A program made the translations under genes and the position numbers. 64,000 nt of DNA from Colwellia sp. (GTDB taxonomy: Bacteria > Pseudomonadota > Gammaproteobacteria > Enterobacterales > Alteromonadaceae): positions 1 to 64,000 of the forward strand of contig JABSOX010000027.1 of NCBI GenBank assembly GCA_013215655.1. Direction: 5' to 3'. The notes below the pieces were generated by a model that was not told the origin of the DNA, did not search any database, and saw only the letters and a program-made list of their open reading frames with translations. Positions 8,573 to 17,779 of the stretch are shown piece by piece (positions within the stretch are counted from its first letter, which is position 1; every line of letters starts with the position of its first letter).

Positions 8573-11128
8573 ATGCTCAGGAAACAGCCTCTACCACTAT
8601 ATTCGCTATTTTTAATGCTTCTTATAAGTGCGTGTGGAGGTGCTGGTGGAGGTGGAGAAGATGACGATTTTGATAATGGCGATCCTAGGGTTCCAGATCT
8701 AACCCTGCAAGCAAGTGCAACTGCCGGCTTGCCACTACAAACAATAACATTAACTTACTCAGCCAATGATAATGTCGATGGTAATATCACCGGAACAATA
8801 AGCTGCGATAACGGAACACTCACTGGTAACCAACTAGTTTTACCAGATGTTGCTGTCATAACATCAGTAACCTGTACTTTTTCTGCTACCGATAGCTCTG
8901 GTAATGCTGCTTCAACGCAATTAGTAATTGAAGTATTGCCTGTTGATATTACGTTAACACCAACAAATTCAAATATAGAAACTATGACTCCCGTTGCATT
9001 AGAAATCAACGGACCGGTTACGTTCTCTTCTGAATTCATTACCGGCATGATAGATGACCGAGAAATCAACATATCCGTCACTTCAAATAGAACGGCTGTT
9101 TTTATGGTGCCATATGGTATTTCAGGCCCCACTACACTAGTGTTACCAATAAATGGCCTGCCATTGCATATCGATTTTTCCGTAGAACAAATCGAACCAG
9201 TTACCAACCCTGAAGTTTACATCGAGGATACTTTTACAAGTTTCATTAATACCATTAATACTGATCTAGCCAGTGCGAACGACGAGCTAGGTGTTGATGC
9301 CCTAGCCAGTCTTGAAGAAGGTTTGTCAAAAATTGACGAATTAACGGAAGAAGAACTCAATAATGTTGCGATTTTCATATCACAATTATCTTTTTCAGAC
9401 GGCATACAAAAAAACCAAAATAAATACTCTTCGAGTAATAGCCCATTCGATATAGCTAATATCCAAGCCTCATCTAGTTGTTCACAAGCCAGCTCTAGGG
9501 TAATTGTTAGAGGGGGTGGTTTATTAGCGGGTGCTTGGGTTACATATGCTGCCCTTACTTCCTCATTAGTTACTGAAGGAGCATCGCTACTTCTAGCTCC
9601 TGCGGGAATAGCGCTTATGTATATTAATAAAAAAGGCCTTTGGACAGATATTGATACAATGCTTGAAGACTGTGGCCGTTTGGATAGTATATCTATGTAT
9701 GACAACAGCTTTGATGCTGATGAATATTTTAGACTATCAATAATAGCTCAAAAATCGATGCAAGATAGTAATATGACAGTCTCTGAACTAACTGAAAATC
9801 GAGTTTACTTTACCGATAAAGAGGCTAGAAAGACTGAATTAAAACTACATTCTAGTCATGAAGATTCTGCCATAGGTGAAAAAATATCATCGATGATCAC
9901 TTCAATTAAAAATGTACTAGGAAAAATGAAAATTGTAGCTCCTGACAGTATTCAGGCGTTATTAAATAAGTTTCCTAATGCTCTAGAATATACCTTAGAC
10001 AAAGACGCCAATAACTTTAATTTAATGCCTATAACAGCCTCAAATGTTTCAGGGGAAGCACGGATATTAGACACCAGTAATATAGAGCTCACTTTTAATT
10101 TTGACGACTTATTATTACTGCCGGAAAGTAAAAGGCAGGACTTTATCATTCGTTTAGAAAATCCGGTATTAGAATCGGTTATTGAAATAAACGCAAGGCT
10201 CGCCAGTGAAGGTTTACCCACAGCCAATAATGCAAACTATTCCGTTATTGAAGGTGAAGGGGTTTATATGCAATTATCTGGAGAACAAGCCGATGAATTT
10301 CAGTTAGTTACTACCGGTGAACATGGTTTAGTAACCTTACTTGATCCATTAACAGGAAAGTTTGGCTATGATGCGCCAGCAAAATCTAAAGGAAGCGATA
10401 CCTTTACCTTCATCACCAAAAATGGACAGGGAGAATCGACGCCAGCAACAGTCACAATAAAGGTATTAGGTAATTGTGAACGTAATTATAGACAAATAAA
10501 TATTTTGGCTCCCGAATCTGACGATGAAGTATTTTGTACTGATACAAATGGAATTACGACCAGTAATTCAATATGGGTTGAAGGAGAAAAATCTGCTGAC
10601 GGTAAAAACACCGACATTAGCTTTGTTCAAGTTAGTACGGGGTCATCGAAACCTCAAGTTAGTGAGTTACTCTCTGCTTTTAATCAGTTAAACCATAGCT
10701 TGATTGACTTGAAATTAACACCCAAAACAAGTAATCCAGAAGAAGACCTATTCGATATACTTTGGTTGTCAGGTAGTACTGACATTGATAGCAATGGCGA
10801 CGGATTCAGGACGTCAGTTCGTTTCAACTTTCGGGAAAAGGAAATGTCCAATGGCGATACTGATTGGCACAAGCAGATAAGTTTCTCGACAAGCCGCAAT
10901 GAAAATGGTCAAGCTTTCTATGGTGAGTTTAGCGAGTCGGCTAGGATCACTCCTTATTCAAATGAGGAAGAAATTGCGGAGTTTAATCAAACCTTACAAA
11001 AAGCAAGAGCGTTTGTCAGACATCACAATCTACCGACAGAGCGAGATATGGTCTACTACGATGAATATTCCGCTGATCTTAACAAAGTAATAACTTCTCA
11101 CTTAGATATTTGGCCAATAGTACCCTAG
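8573..11128 (+). CDS. large surface lipoprotein with Ig/HYR- and cadherin-like repeats
   Basis: An 851-residue exported lipoprotein. The N-terminus has a hydrophobic segment ending in the lipobox LISAC (Cys21) followed by a Gly-rich, very acidic linker. Residues about 43-125 resemble an HYR/Ig-like beta-sandwich (SATDSSGNAASTQLVIEVLP). Residues about 545-635 resemble a VCBS/cadherin-type module (TGKFGYDAPAKSKGSDTFTF). A hydrophobic stretch with GGGLLAGAWVTYAALTSSL lies near residue 315-345. The rest matches no family I recognise. The ATG is preceded by AGGGA. A strong terminator follows. It is divergent from the LuxR-type regulator. A surface or adhesive role is a guess from domain style. Confidence 0.75.
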   Translation: MLRKQPLPLYSLFLMLLISACGGAGGGGEDDDFDNGDPRVPDLTLQASATAGLPLQTITLTYSANDNVDGNITGTISCDNGTLTGNQLVLPDVAVITSVTCTFSATDSSGNAASTQLVIEVLPVDITLTPTNSNIETMTPVALEINGPVTFSSEFITGMIDDREINISVTSNRTAVFMVPYGISGPTTLVLPINGLPLHIDFSVEQIEPVTNPEVYIEDTFTSFINTINTDLASANDELGVDALASLEEGLSKIDELTEEELNNVAIFISQLSFSDGIQKNQNKYSSSNSPFDIANIQASSSCSQASSRVIVRGGGLLAGAWVTYAALTSSLVTEGASLLLAPAGIALMYINKKGLWTDIDTMLEDCGRLDSISMYDNSFDADEYFRLSIIAQKSMQDSNMTVSELTENRVYFTDKEARKTELKLHSSHEDSAIGEKISSMITSIKNVLGKMKIVAPDSIQALLNKFPNALEYTLDKDANNFNLMPITASNVSGEARILDTSNIELTFNFDDLLLLPESKRQDFIIRLENPVLESVIEINARLASEGLPTANNANYSVIEGEGVYMQLSGEQADEFQLVTTGEHGLVTLLDPLTGKFGYDAPAKSKGSDTFTFITKNGQGESTPATVTIKVLGNCERNYRQINILAPESDDEVFCTDTNGITTSNSIWVEGEKSADGKNTDISFVQVSTGSSKPQVSELLSAFNQLNHSLIDLKLTPKTSNPEEDLFDILWLSGSTDIDSNGDGFRTSVRFNFREKEMSNGDTDWHKQISFSTSRNENGQAFYGEFSESARITPYSNEEEIAEFNQTLQKARAFVRHHNLPTERDMVYYDEYSADLNKVITSHLDIWPIVP

Positions 11129-11170
11129 TATTTTATAAAAAGAACTTGTACTTAATTATTTATCGTACTC

Positions 11171-11220
11171 ACCATAAATTAATTCTATCATGAATTAATT
11201 TATGGTCTTATCTTTCCTTT
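11171..11220 (+). terminator. rho-independent terminator of the lipoprotein gene
   Basis: Perfect 15-base inverted repeat: arms 11171-11185 and 11192-11206 around the 6-base loop TATCAT, followed by the T-rich stretch CTTATCTTTCCTTTCTT. It lies 42 bases after the stop codon. The stem is A+T-rich but long. The other strand lacks a comparable tail. Confidence 0.8.
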
Positions 11221-11341
11221 CTTACTAACATACAAATAATATCATCAAAACTTCACTTCATATCAAACCTTTATTAGGTTGTAACATCAAATACAAGCTA
11301 ATATATAAACAGACCCGCTTTATATTTTAAAAGGAATTAAA

Positions 11342-12349
11342 ATGCTCGGCAAAAAACTAGCCTCGGCCATTACTCTAACCATAAGTTTATTATCTCTACC
11401 CACAACTGCTGGCGTTATTTTTGGTTCTGTCGGTGATCTAGGTGGCGGATATCGTTGGGATGCAGATTATTATGAAATTGGAGGTAGAGAACGTTCCCTT
11501 GATGGCGGCTTACGATATTCTATGCAAGGAGGCTCATTAACAACTTATAGAGATCTCTTTAGTTGGGATATTTCCCCGACACTAGAAGCTTTTGGTATAA
11601 CAATAAGGCAAGCGTTTAACGCTTGGCAATCAGTGGATCCTGTCACTGGCCTTACAACTTCACTTAATTTTGTTGATGATAGTGCTACCACACAAGTTAT
11701 AGGTAATGGTTTTGGTACTGTTAATATTAATGGTGCTGAAATTGATTTATTAGCATCAAATGCTGGTGATAGTATTACTCGAGCAACGTCATATTTTAAC
11801 GCTTCAGGGCATGAAGTTACTTTAACATCGGGAACAACCAACTACAGTAATAGTGGTGCTATTATCGGTGCCGATATCAATATCAATAATAATCAAGGCG
11901 CTATTTATTCTCTTGATTTTTTTGGTCGGTTACTTACCCATGAAATAGGCCACGCTTTAGGTTTAGGTGATGTTGAATTTTATGGAAGCAATGGTTTTAT
12001 CGATGATAATTATGATGCAAATGACCCTCTAGGTACATTAACAAATTCATGGGGGTTATTGGTTGACCCTCTGAACCCTGCAGCCTCCGTAGGGCTCAAA
12101 AAATTCACTCCAAGCATTTCGGCAATAAAAACCCCTGGTGTTAATCTACTGATGGAATCTCAAGGTCTTGGTATCGCAGCAGGTAATCCTGTAACAAATA
12201 AAGTGCCGTTAACAAATGATGAGTATGGTATGCGTCAATTTTTGTACCCAACACTTTATGCAGCCAAAGTTCCTGAACCCTCTTCACTCGCAATATTTTC
12301 ATTAGCCATATTCTTCTTTTTAAGACGAAGCAAAGTAACTAGCAATTGA
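11342..12349 (+). CDS. PEP-CTERM-anchored matrixin-like metalloprotease
   Basis: A 335-residue exported protein with a signal peptide (cleavage probably after TTAG, residue 24). A metzincin-type zinc site sits at H200-E-x-x-H204-x-x-G-x-x-D210 (THEIGHALGLGD), where Asp replaces the usual third His, as in some matrixin-like proteases. The C-terminus is a canonical PEP-CTERM tail: VPEPSS, a hydrophobic helix, then RRSK. Such proteins are sorted by exosortase/EpsH systems, which are not in this window. An AAAGGA ribosome site lies just upstream of the ATG. It stands alone between terminated units. Protease activity is inferred from the zinc motif, not proven. Confidence 0.85.
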   Translation: MLGKKLASAITLTISLLSLPTTAGVIFGSVGDLGGGYRWDADYYEIGGRERSLDGGLRYSMQGGSLTTYRDLFSWDISPTLEAFGITIRQAFNAWQSVDPVTGLTTSLNFVDDSATTQVIGNGFGTVNINGAEIDLLASNAGDSITRATSYFNASGHEVTLTSGTTNYSNSGAIIGADININNNQGAIYSLDFFGRLLTHEIGHALGLGDVEFYGSNGFIDDNYDANDPLGTLTNSWGLLVDPLNPAASVGLKKFTPSISAIKTPGVNLLMESQGLGIAAGNPVTNKVPLTNDEYGMRQFLYPTLYAAKVPEPSSLAIFSLAIFFFLRRSKVTSN

Positions 12350-12407
12350 TAATATATCCTTTGCTATACTAATACTTGCGTGGTGAATATTGAGATGAGA
12401 AGTGGTG

Positions 12408-13259
12408 ATGAATTTAAAACTTATTGGATTGCTATTTTATTGTCTTTTACCGCTTTGCTCGACGGTAAACGCTGAAACTCGACAAGATGATGTAATCTAT
12501 GTTCATAGTGAAGCCTTGTCTGATTTTAAGGATCTAAAAAATGACGACCCAACAAATGACTTAAGTGTAGCAACAAATCTACATGCATTGTCCACCATGC
12601 AACCAACAATAAAATTTGAATATATGACAACAAAACGTTCATTGATGTTTATGGAAATAGGTGACAAGAATATATGTGTTGTTAATAAAATTAAGACAAA
12701 AGAAAGGCTAGATAAGTATATTTTTAGCTTGCCTATTAACTTATTTCTTGGATTACGCCTATACCAACACAATGCTTACACCTCTTTATCTGGTTATACG
12801 TCATTTGATAGTACTGTACATTTGGATGAGCTGTTCAAACAAAAACCAAATTCAAGAGTACTTATTTCTGGCCAAATATCTTACGGTGATGCTCTAGATA
12901 ATCAACTGGCTAGCCTTCCGCAGAAAAACAAAATTCTAAGATCTAGTCGTGAGCACGACACTGGGATCATAAAAATGTTCGAGCAAGGTTATGCAGAATT
13001 TACAATATTGTACCCACAACAGATATATAAGCATGAGCCCGGTTTAAAAGCACATTCATATACTATTGCTTCATCTCCCCCATTTGTACTTGGTCATTTA
13101 ATGTGTACCAAAACGAAAGCGACAAAAGCCTTTATTAAGCAAATCAATAACAACCTAACTTCTGATGTTAATTATAATAAATTACTTGAAATACACTTAA
13201 AATTTATCAGGCCTACAGAGCAACTTATGTTTAAACACTACTTCAGCCAGGTATTCTAA
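12408..13259 (+). CDS. periplasmic solute-binding-like protein (TIGR02285-like)
   Basis: About 283 residues with a signal peptide (LLFYCLLPLCSTVNA). The body resembles the orphan periplasmic-binding-protein group related to SBP_bac_3/TIGR02285: a segment around TTKRSLMFMEIGDKNICVVNKIKTKER, a lobe switch RVLISGQISYGDALDNQL, then GIIKMFEQGYAEFTILYP. The ATG at 12408, six bases inside an upstream GTG, is the likelier start, with a GAG-rich ribosome site before it. No permease or ATPase gene is linked, so a sensory or scavenging role is as likely as transport. The ligand is unknown. Homology is judged by eye and is moderate. Confidence 0.65.
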   Translation: MNLKLIGLLFYCLLPLCSTVNAETRQDDVIYVHSEALSDFKDLKNDDPTNDLSVATNLHALSTMQPTIKFEYMTTKRSLMFMEIGDKNICVVNKIKTKERLDKYIFSLPINLFLGLRLYQHNAYTSLSGYTSFDSTVHLDELFKQKPNSRVLISGQISYGDALDNQLASLPQKNKILRSSREHDTGIIKMFEQGYAEFTILYPQQIYKHEPGLKAHSYTIASSPPFVLGHLMCTKTKATKAFIKQINNNLTSDVNYNKLLEIHLKFIRPTEQLMFKHYFSQVF

Positions 13260-13325
13260 AATGTCATCAAATGAGGCGTTATCACTTAATCAAGCTAACG
13301 AATCATTAAACTATATAGGTGTCTG

Positions 13326-13476
13326 TTGAATATAATTCGCCTGATATTATTAGCTACTTTATTCTTTGTTTTGACCACTCACGCGTGGTCAAAGCTAACG
13401 ATTTTTTTTAAACCTAAATTAATTATTTATTTATACTGAGCATTGGCCACCATATCAATTTATAGATAACCACAAA
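13326..13476 (+). pseudogene. decayed fragment of a periplasmic solute-binding protein gene
   Basis: Starting at a TTG with AGGTG just upstream, one frame encodes a clear signal peptide (MNIIRLILLATLFFVLTTHA, then WSKLTI) and stops at 13437. In the next frame, overlapping that stop, the sequence reads YTEHWPPYQFIDNHK before a stop at 13477. That string is the typical first-lobe motif of SBP_bac_3-type binding proteins. The two pieces fit as the broken N-terminus of one such gene, frameshifted and then lost. The reading relies on a short motif and could be coincidence, but the neighbours on both sides are solute-binding-like genes. Confidence 0.45.
13370..13412 (+). terminator. possible terminator downstream of the solute-binding gene
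   Basis: Perfect 9-base inverted repeat TTTGACCAC (13370-13378) and GTGGTCAAA (13385-13393) with a 6-base loop, followed after about 8 bases by a run of eight T. It lies about 110 bases after the preceding gene. It falls inside the fragment read as a decayed signal peptide, so one of the two readings may be fortuitous. Confidence 0.55.
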
Positions 13477-13576
13477 TAACAAATTTATTTGAACAATCTC
13501 AATAAGAAAACTGACGAAAAATCATCTTGATTTCGGCAACATTGAGAGAATAAAAGATTAATGTTTTAGCTTTTAT

Positions 13577-14257
13577 TTAATCTATTTGTGAGGCTCTTCT
13601 TTTAATTTCCGCAATAATAGCTTTATCTAATTTTGGTACCAATGCCCGATGTTTTTTACCAACAAGGTGGTAACCAATTTTTTCTTCTATTAAGTATTTA
13701 TTATCAAATGTTAAACTAGTCGCTTTATTATGGTCATCAAATATCATGAATATATAATCTACTTTTTTCTGTTTTAGTAGTTTTAATAGCACTTGAAAAC
13801 TATTTACTTCAAAGATATTTATGGCGGTATCTCGTAGTAAATCCCTGTAAAATTCTTTGGCGCCAATAACACCCAAAATTCTTTGGCTGTCATTAAGTAC
13901 CGATAAATCACATAACAGTTCTTTTTGGCAAATTAGCATCACTGCTATTTTACTAATTGGTGTTGGTACTTTAATTATATTAGGATAATCAGCTAATATT
14001 TCAGTTGTTTTTGCCGTATCAGCATCAATTATCCCTTTGTTTAAAAGCATTAACGCCCTTTTATCGTTTATTAAAACAAATTTAGGCTCTATTCCAATTG
14101 AACGATAAGCAGCCTCTAATATTGGCACATAATATTTGATGATCGATTCATGTTCTACATAACTAATAACGAATTCGCTGCTATTCTTATATTCTTGTGC
14201 AATTAATGAACATGATAATATTGAGATGAAAAAACTAGCTAGTATAAATTTTAACAA
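13577..14257 (-). CDS. small periplasmic solute-binding-like protein
   Basis: A 226-residue exported protein with a signal peptide (MLKFILASFFISILSCSLIAQ). The body reads like a short SBP_bac_3-type binding protein: VISYVEHESIIKYYVPILEAAYRSIGIEPKF, then RALMLLNKGIIDADTAKTTEI, and a second lobe with KIAVMLICQKEL and SQRILGVIGAKEFYRDLL. It lacks the length (about 250) and clear ligand-pocket signature of amino-acid binders. No transporter genes adjoin it. It is convergent with the decayed fragment at 13326 and divergent from the gene starting near 14401. It may feed a sensor or be an orphan receptor; the ligand is unknown. Confidence 0.65.
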   Translation of the reverse strand: MLKFILASFFISILSCSLIAQEYKNSSEFVISYVEHESIIKYYVPILEAAYRSIGIEPKFVLINDKRALMLLNKGIIDADTAKTTEILADYPNIIKVPTPISKIAVMLICQKELLCDLSVLNDSQRILGVIGAKEFYRDLLRDTAINIFEVNSFQVLLKLLKQKKVDYIFMIFDDHNKATSLTFDNKYLIEEKIGYHLVGKKHRALVPKLDKAIIAEIKRRASQID

Positions 14258-14400
14258 AGAATAAATACCCCTTTTCTATTTTCTTGCAACAAAAAAATAT
14301 CGTTATTTCTAATTATAGAATAATATTTGGGTATACCTTTAATCTAGAGCTAGTATTAATCAAGAACAACACTGTAATTAAAACGGTTAAAGGAATAACG

Positions 14401-14766
14401 TTGAATTATAAAATTAGCTGGGACCAATCATCGGGAATAATTAGCTGTATTTACCAGGGTACGGTTAGTCTTGAAGATAAATTACAGTCCGTTGATGAAG
14501 TTTGCCGTGAATACCCTTTATGTAAACCATTTAGAATTTTGGTGAATGTTTGTGACTTAACAATGGCTTTGTCACTTGAACAACAGCGTCTTTTTGGTGA
14601 ATATTTAGCTAGCCACCCTGATTTAAAAACAGCAAAAGTCGCCGTTCTTCACAAACCAGATTACAATCCTAATCTAATGATTGATGTTACTGCTTTTAAT
14701 AATGGCTATACACTTGCTGAATTTAACAATATTGATGATGCAAATATTTGGTTGCTTAAAAATTGA
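14401..14766 (+). CDS. small STAS/SpoIIAA-like domain protein
   Basis: About 121 residues if translation starts at the TTG at 14401, which has AAAGGA six bases upstream. The same frame is open back to 14284 without a better start, and the extra N-terminus looks like non-conserved sequence. The product alternates strands and helices like the SpoIIAA-like/STAS group (KISWDQSSGIISCIYQG, then FRILVNVCDLTMALSLEQ, then TAKVAVLHKP). Members are soluble and of mostly unknown function. The stop overlaps the next gene's ATG (TGATG), implying translational coupling with the P-loop kinase. The family call is by pattern only. Confidence 0.6.
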   Translation: MNYKISWDQSSGIISCIYQGTVSLEDKLQSVDEVCREYPLCKPFRILVNVCDLTMALSLEQQRLFGEYLASHPDLKTAKVAVLHKPDYNPNLMIDVTAFNNGYTLAEFNNIDDANIWLLKN

Positions 14767-15629
14767 TGAATTATATAGATGACTTTCTTTCTAAATACCA
14801 TTTAGACCAAGAATATCTGACAAATATGTCAATAGCGGTATTGCCGTTACTACAAAATATTGTGAGTAAAAAGCAAAAGTCTAATAATACTCTTTTCATC
14901 GGTATTAATGGCTGCCAAGGTTCAGGGAAGTCTACTTTAGCTGATTATTTAGCACTAAAACTTATCCATGAATACCACCTATCAACAATCAGCTGCTCAT
15001 TAGACGATTTCTATTTGGATACAAAACAAAGGGAGCATCTTGCAACATCAATTCATCCTTTATTAAGAACGAGAGGGGTACCCGGAACCCATAACATTGA
15101 CCTATTAACGGCCACCATTGACAAATTTCATCAAAAAAAATCAAATTGGCGACTACCGAGATTCAATAAAAGTACTGATAATCCCTATCCAAAAGACCAA
15201 TGGTTAGCAATTGAGCAAGTTTATGATGTTGTCATTATCGAAGGCTGGTGTTGGGGAACACCGGCTCAATCAGCTAATGAACTACATGTAGACATCAATA
15301 AATTGGAAGAGAAACAAGACCCTAATCATTTATGGCGAAACTACGTTAATCAGCAGATTATTGAAAACTATCAACCCTTATATCAAAAAATGGATGTATG
15401 GCTAATGTTACAGGCACCGTCCTTTGATGTGGTTTATCAATGGCGCTTAGAGCAAGAAGACAAATTAAGGTTGAAAACGAACACAACGGCAAACGATAAG
15501 ATAATGTCTGCTACTGAAATTGAACATTTCATTCAATATTTTCAACGCTTAACAGAACACTCATTAAAATATCTTCCTAATAAAGTTAACTTTCTTTATA
15601 CCTTAAATAAAAATCGTAAAATAACGTAA
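14766..15629 (+). CDS. P-loop kinase of the D-glycerate 3-kinase (Tda10/YggC-like) family
   Basis: A 287-residue cytoplasmic kinase related to phosphoribulokinase/uridine kinase. It has Walker A GINGCQGSGKSTL (about residues 46-58), SLDDFYLDTKQRE for the second acidic motif, and RGVPGTHNIDLL followed by PRFNKSTDNPYP. VVIIEGWCWGTPAQ holds the Walker B-like strand. This is the pattern of plant-type D-glycerate 3-kinases and their bacterial homologues, which phosphorylate glycerate with ATP, though the substrate is not fixed by sequence. The start is the ATG overlapping the previous stop. A TTG one codon earlier is possible but unnecessary. Confidence 0.82.
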   Translation: MNYIDDFLSKYHLDQEYLTNMSIAVLPLLQNIVSKKQKSNNTLFIGINGCQGSGKSTLADYLALKLIHEYHLSTISCSLDDFYLDTKQREHLATSIHPLLRTRGVPGTHNIDLLTATIDKFHQKKSNWRLPRFNKSTDNPYPKDQWLAIEQVYDVVIIEGWCWGTPAQSANELHVDINKLEEKQDPNHLWRNYVNQQIIENYQPLYQKMDVWLMLQAPSFDVVYQWRLEQEDKLRLKTNTTANDKIMSATEIEHFIQYFQRLTEHSLKYLPNKVNFLYTLNKNRKIT

Positions 15630-15752
15630 ACCTTAAGCTACCAATACTCAATCATAAAAATTATTGAATAACCTTAACAATACTAGTCAAAGCCAACCTG
15701 ACACTGTTAGAATCTACCCCATTGAAATTTTAAGAATCAGAGACGCATTAAG

Positions 15753-16478
15753 ATGGGCAGAGCTTACCAAAACCGTAAATTATCAATGGCGAAAACTGCG
15801 GGCGCAAAAACTAAAGTTTATTCTAAGTACGGAAAAGCAATTTATGTAAGTGCTAAAAATGGTGGTGTCGATCCAGATGGCAATTTGTCATTGCGTGGTT
15901 TGATTGAAAAAGCTAAAAAAGATCAAGTACCTACTCATGTTATTGAAAATGCTATAAAGAAAGCATCTGGTGCTGGCGGTGAAGATTTTGTAGAAGCACG
16001 TTATGAAGGCTTTGGCCCTGGTAACTGTATGGTAATTATCGATTGTTTGACCGATAACGGTAACAGAACAATCAAAGATGTTCGCCAATGTTTTACTAAA
16101 ACCTATTCAAAAATAGGTTCAACTGGCACCGTTTCTCATATGTTTAATCATCAAGCAGTATTTGCTTTTAAAGGTGAAGATGACGAAGCAGTGTTAGAAA
16201 ACTTAATGATGGCTGATATTGATGTCACTGACATTGAACTTGAAGATGGCATTATTACCGTTTACGCACCACATACTGAGTTTTTTAAAATCAAAACTGA
16301 ATTTGCTAGCAGCATGCCGGAATTTGATTTAGAAGTTGAAGAGATCACTTGGGTACCACAAACGTATACTGAAATATCTGGTGAAGATGATATTAACAAT
16401 TTTGAAAAATTCATCGCCATGTTAGATGACTGTGATGATGTCCAACACGTCTACCACAACGCGGATATCGCTGAATAG
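15753..16478 (+). CDS. YebC/PmpR family protein (YeeN type)
   Basis: A 241-residue member of the YebC/TACO1 family. It begins with [28 protein letters not shown], contains [18 protein letters not shown] and ARYEGFGPG, and ends with WVPQT and a C-terminal ferredoxin-like domain. Lacking the classical GHSKW N-terminus, it is closest to the YeeN branch. Family members have been described as DNA-binding regulators and, more recently, as ribosome-associated factors that relieve stalling at proline-rich stretches. Which role applies here is not visible. A strong terminator follows directly. Confidence 0.93.
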   Translation: MGRAYQNRKLSMAKTAGAKTKVYSKYGKAIYVSAKNGGVDPDGNLSLRGLIEKAKKDQVPTHVIENAIKKASGAGGEDFVEARYEGFGPGNCMVIIDCLTDNGNRTIKDVRQCFTKTYSKIGSTGTVSHMFNHQAVFAFKGEDDEAVLENLMMADIDVTDIELEDGIITVYAPHTEFFKIKTEFASSMPEFDLEVEEITWVPQTYTEISGEDDINNFEKFIAMLDDCDDVQHVYHNADIAE

Positions 16479-16500
16479 TTCAGCTCTCTCCAATTAAAAC

Positions 16501-16532
16501 AAAGGCATCTGTATGATGCCTTTTTTTATTTT
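16501..16532 (+). terminator. rho-independent terminator after the yebC-like gene
   Basis: AAAGGCATC (16501-16509), loop TGTAT, GATGCCTTT (16515-16523), continuing as a T-rich tail to 16532. It ends 12 bases before the threonine aldolase ATG, so read-through is possible. A ribosome site AAAGGA follows immediately. Confidence 0.88.
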
Positions 16533-16544
16533 AAAGGAAATATA

Positions 16545-17573
16545 ATGATAGATTTTCGCTCTGATACAGTAACCCGTCCATGCTCAAAAATGCGTCATGC
16601 AATGAGTACTGCAGAGGTTGGTGATGATGTTTATGGTGATGACCCAACAGTAAATGAATTAGAAAGGTGGGCTGCAGAACATCATGGCATGGAAGCCGCT
16701 CTCTTTTGTAGTTCAGGTACACAAGCAAATTTATTGGCATTAATGACACATTGCCAACGTGGCGATGAATATTTATGTGGTCAACAAGCGCATAATTATA
16801 AATTCGAAGCTGGTGGCGCTGCTGTTTTAGGCTCTATTCAACCACAGCCTATACAAAACGAAATTGATGGCACCTTATGTTTCGAGAAACTAAAAGCGGC
16901 AATAAAACCGGATGATAGTCACTTTGCTAAGACAACCTTATTAAGCATCGAAAACACCATCAATGGTAAAGTTCTGCCATTAAGTTATATGAAAAAAGCG
17001 CGTGAATTTACCCTTCAACATAACTTAAAATTACACCTTGACGGCGCTAGAATTTATAATGCGATTACGGCGCTCAATATAAATATTAAAGAGATCACTC
17101 AAAATATTGACTCTATTAGTATTTGTTTATCTAAAGGCTTAGGTGCACCTATTGGTTCATTATTATTGGGTAATAAAGAGTTTATTCATAGTGCACGACG
17201 TTGGCGAAAAATGCTCGGTGGCGGGATGCGCCAAGCTGGAATTTTAGCTGCAGCAGCCAAGATAGCGTTAACAGAAAATGTTGCTAAATTAGCAGAAGAT
17301 CATGAAAATGCAACTTATCTTGCCGCTAAGTTATCGAAAATTGATGGAATAGAAGTTAAGCTTGAACATGTAGAAACAAACATGGTATTCGCTAAGTTTT
17401 CAGATAGATTCAATATAGAAAAAATCGCTAAAGATCTAAAACAAATGAATATTTTGATCAGTCCAGGCAGCCCATTACGCTTGGTTACACATCTTGATAT
17501 TGATAAAAATGATATCGATATTTTTGTATTGGAGCTTAAAAAATCACTGGTGAGATATCCATCAATAAATTAA
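16545..17573 (+). CDS. ltaE: low-specificity L-threonine aldolase
   Basis: A 342-residue PLP enzyme that cleaves L-threonine and L-allo-threonine to glycine and acetaldehyde. The N-terminus MIDFRSDTVTRP, the block VGDDVYGDDPTVNELE, LHLDGARIYNA and the PLP lysine K197 in SICLSKGLGAPIGS are the family hallmarks. The length is typical. AAAGGAAATATA gives a good ribosome site. It sits alone just behind the yebC-like terminator. Confidence 0.95.
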   Translation: MIDFRSDTVTRPCSKMRHAMSTAEVGDDVYGDDPTVNELERWAAEHHGMEAALFCSSGTQANLLALMTHCQRGDEYLCGQQAHNYKFEAGGAAVLGSIQPQPIQNEIDGTLCFEKLKAAIKPDDSHFAKTTLLSIENTINGKVLPLSYMKKAREFTLQHNLKLHLDGARIYNAITALNINIKEITQNIDSISICLSKGLGAPIGSLLLGNKEFIHSARRWRKMLGGGMRQAGILAAAAKIALTENVAKLAEDHENATYLAAKLSKIDGIEVKLEHVETNMVFAKFSDRFNIEKIAKDLKQMNILISPGSPLRLVTHLDIDKNDIDIFVLELKKSLVRYPSIN

Positions 17574-17779
17574 CGGTAAAGCACTGATTAAGAATTTTGG
17601 AGATTGTTTTTACCTTTAAGTTCGTCTAAAACAGTAAAAGTGCAACTGATCTTGTCGCTAACGTATATAAAATAATAAATGTCACTCTTGGTAAGGCTAT
17701 CTAGTAGGGCTATCGTTTCTGAAAGTAAAGTTTTGGTTTTCGGGTCATATTAATGACGTTAGATTATTAAGAGTGAATA

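Noticed and set aside
8755-9705. Two long minus-strand open frames inside the large lipoprotein gene
   Set aside because: They mirror the coding frame of the lipoprotein, have Ser/Leu-rich shadow composition, and lack ribosome sites.
15664-15849. 61-codon frame overlapping the start of the yebC-like gene
   Set aside because: It begins in an A+T-rich leader and runs out of frame into the well-supported yebC start; there is no independent support.
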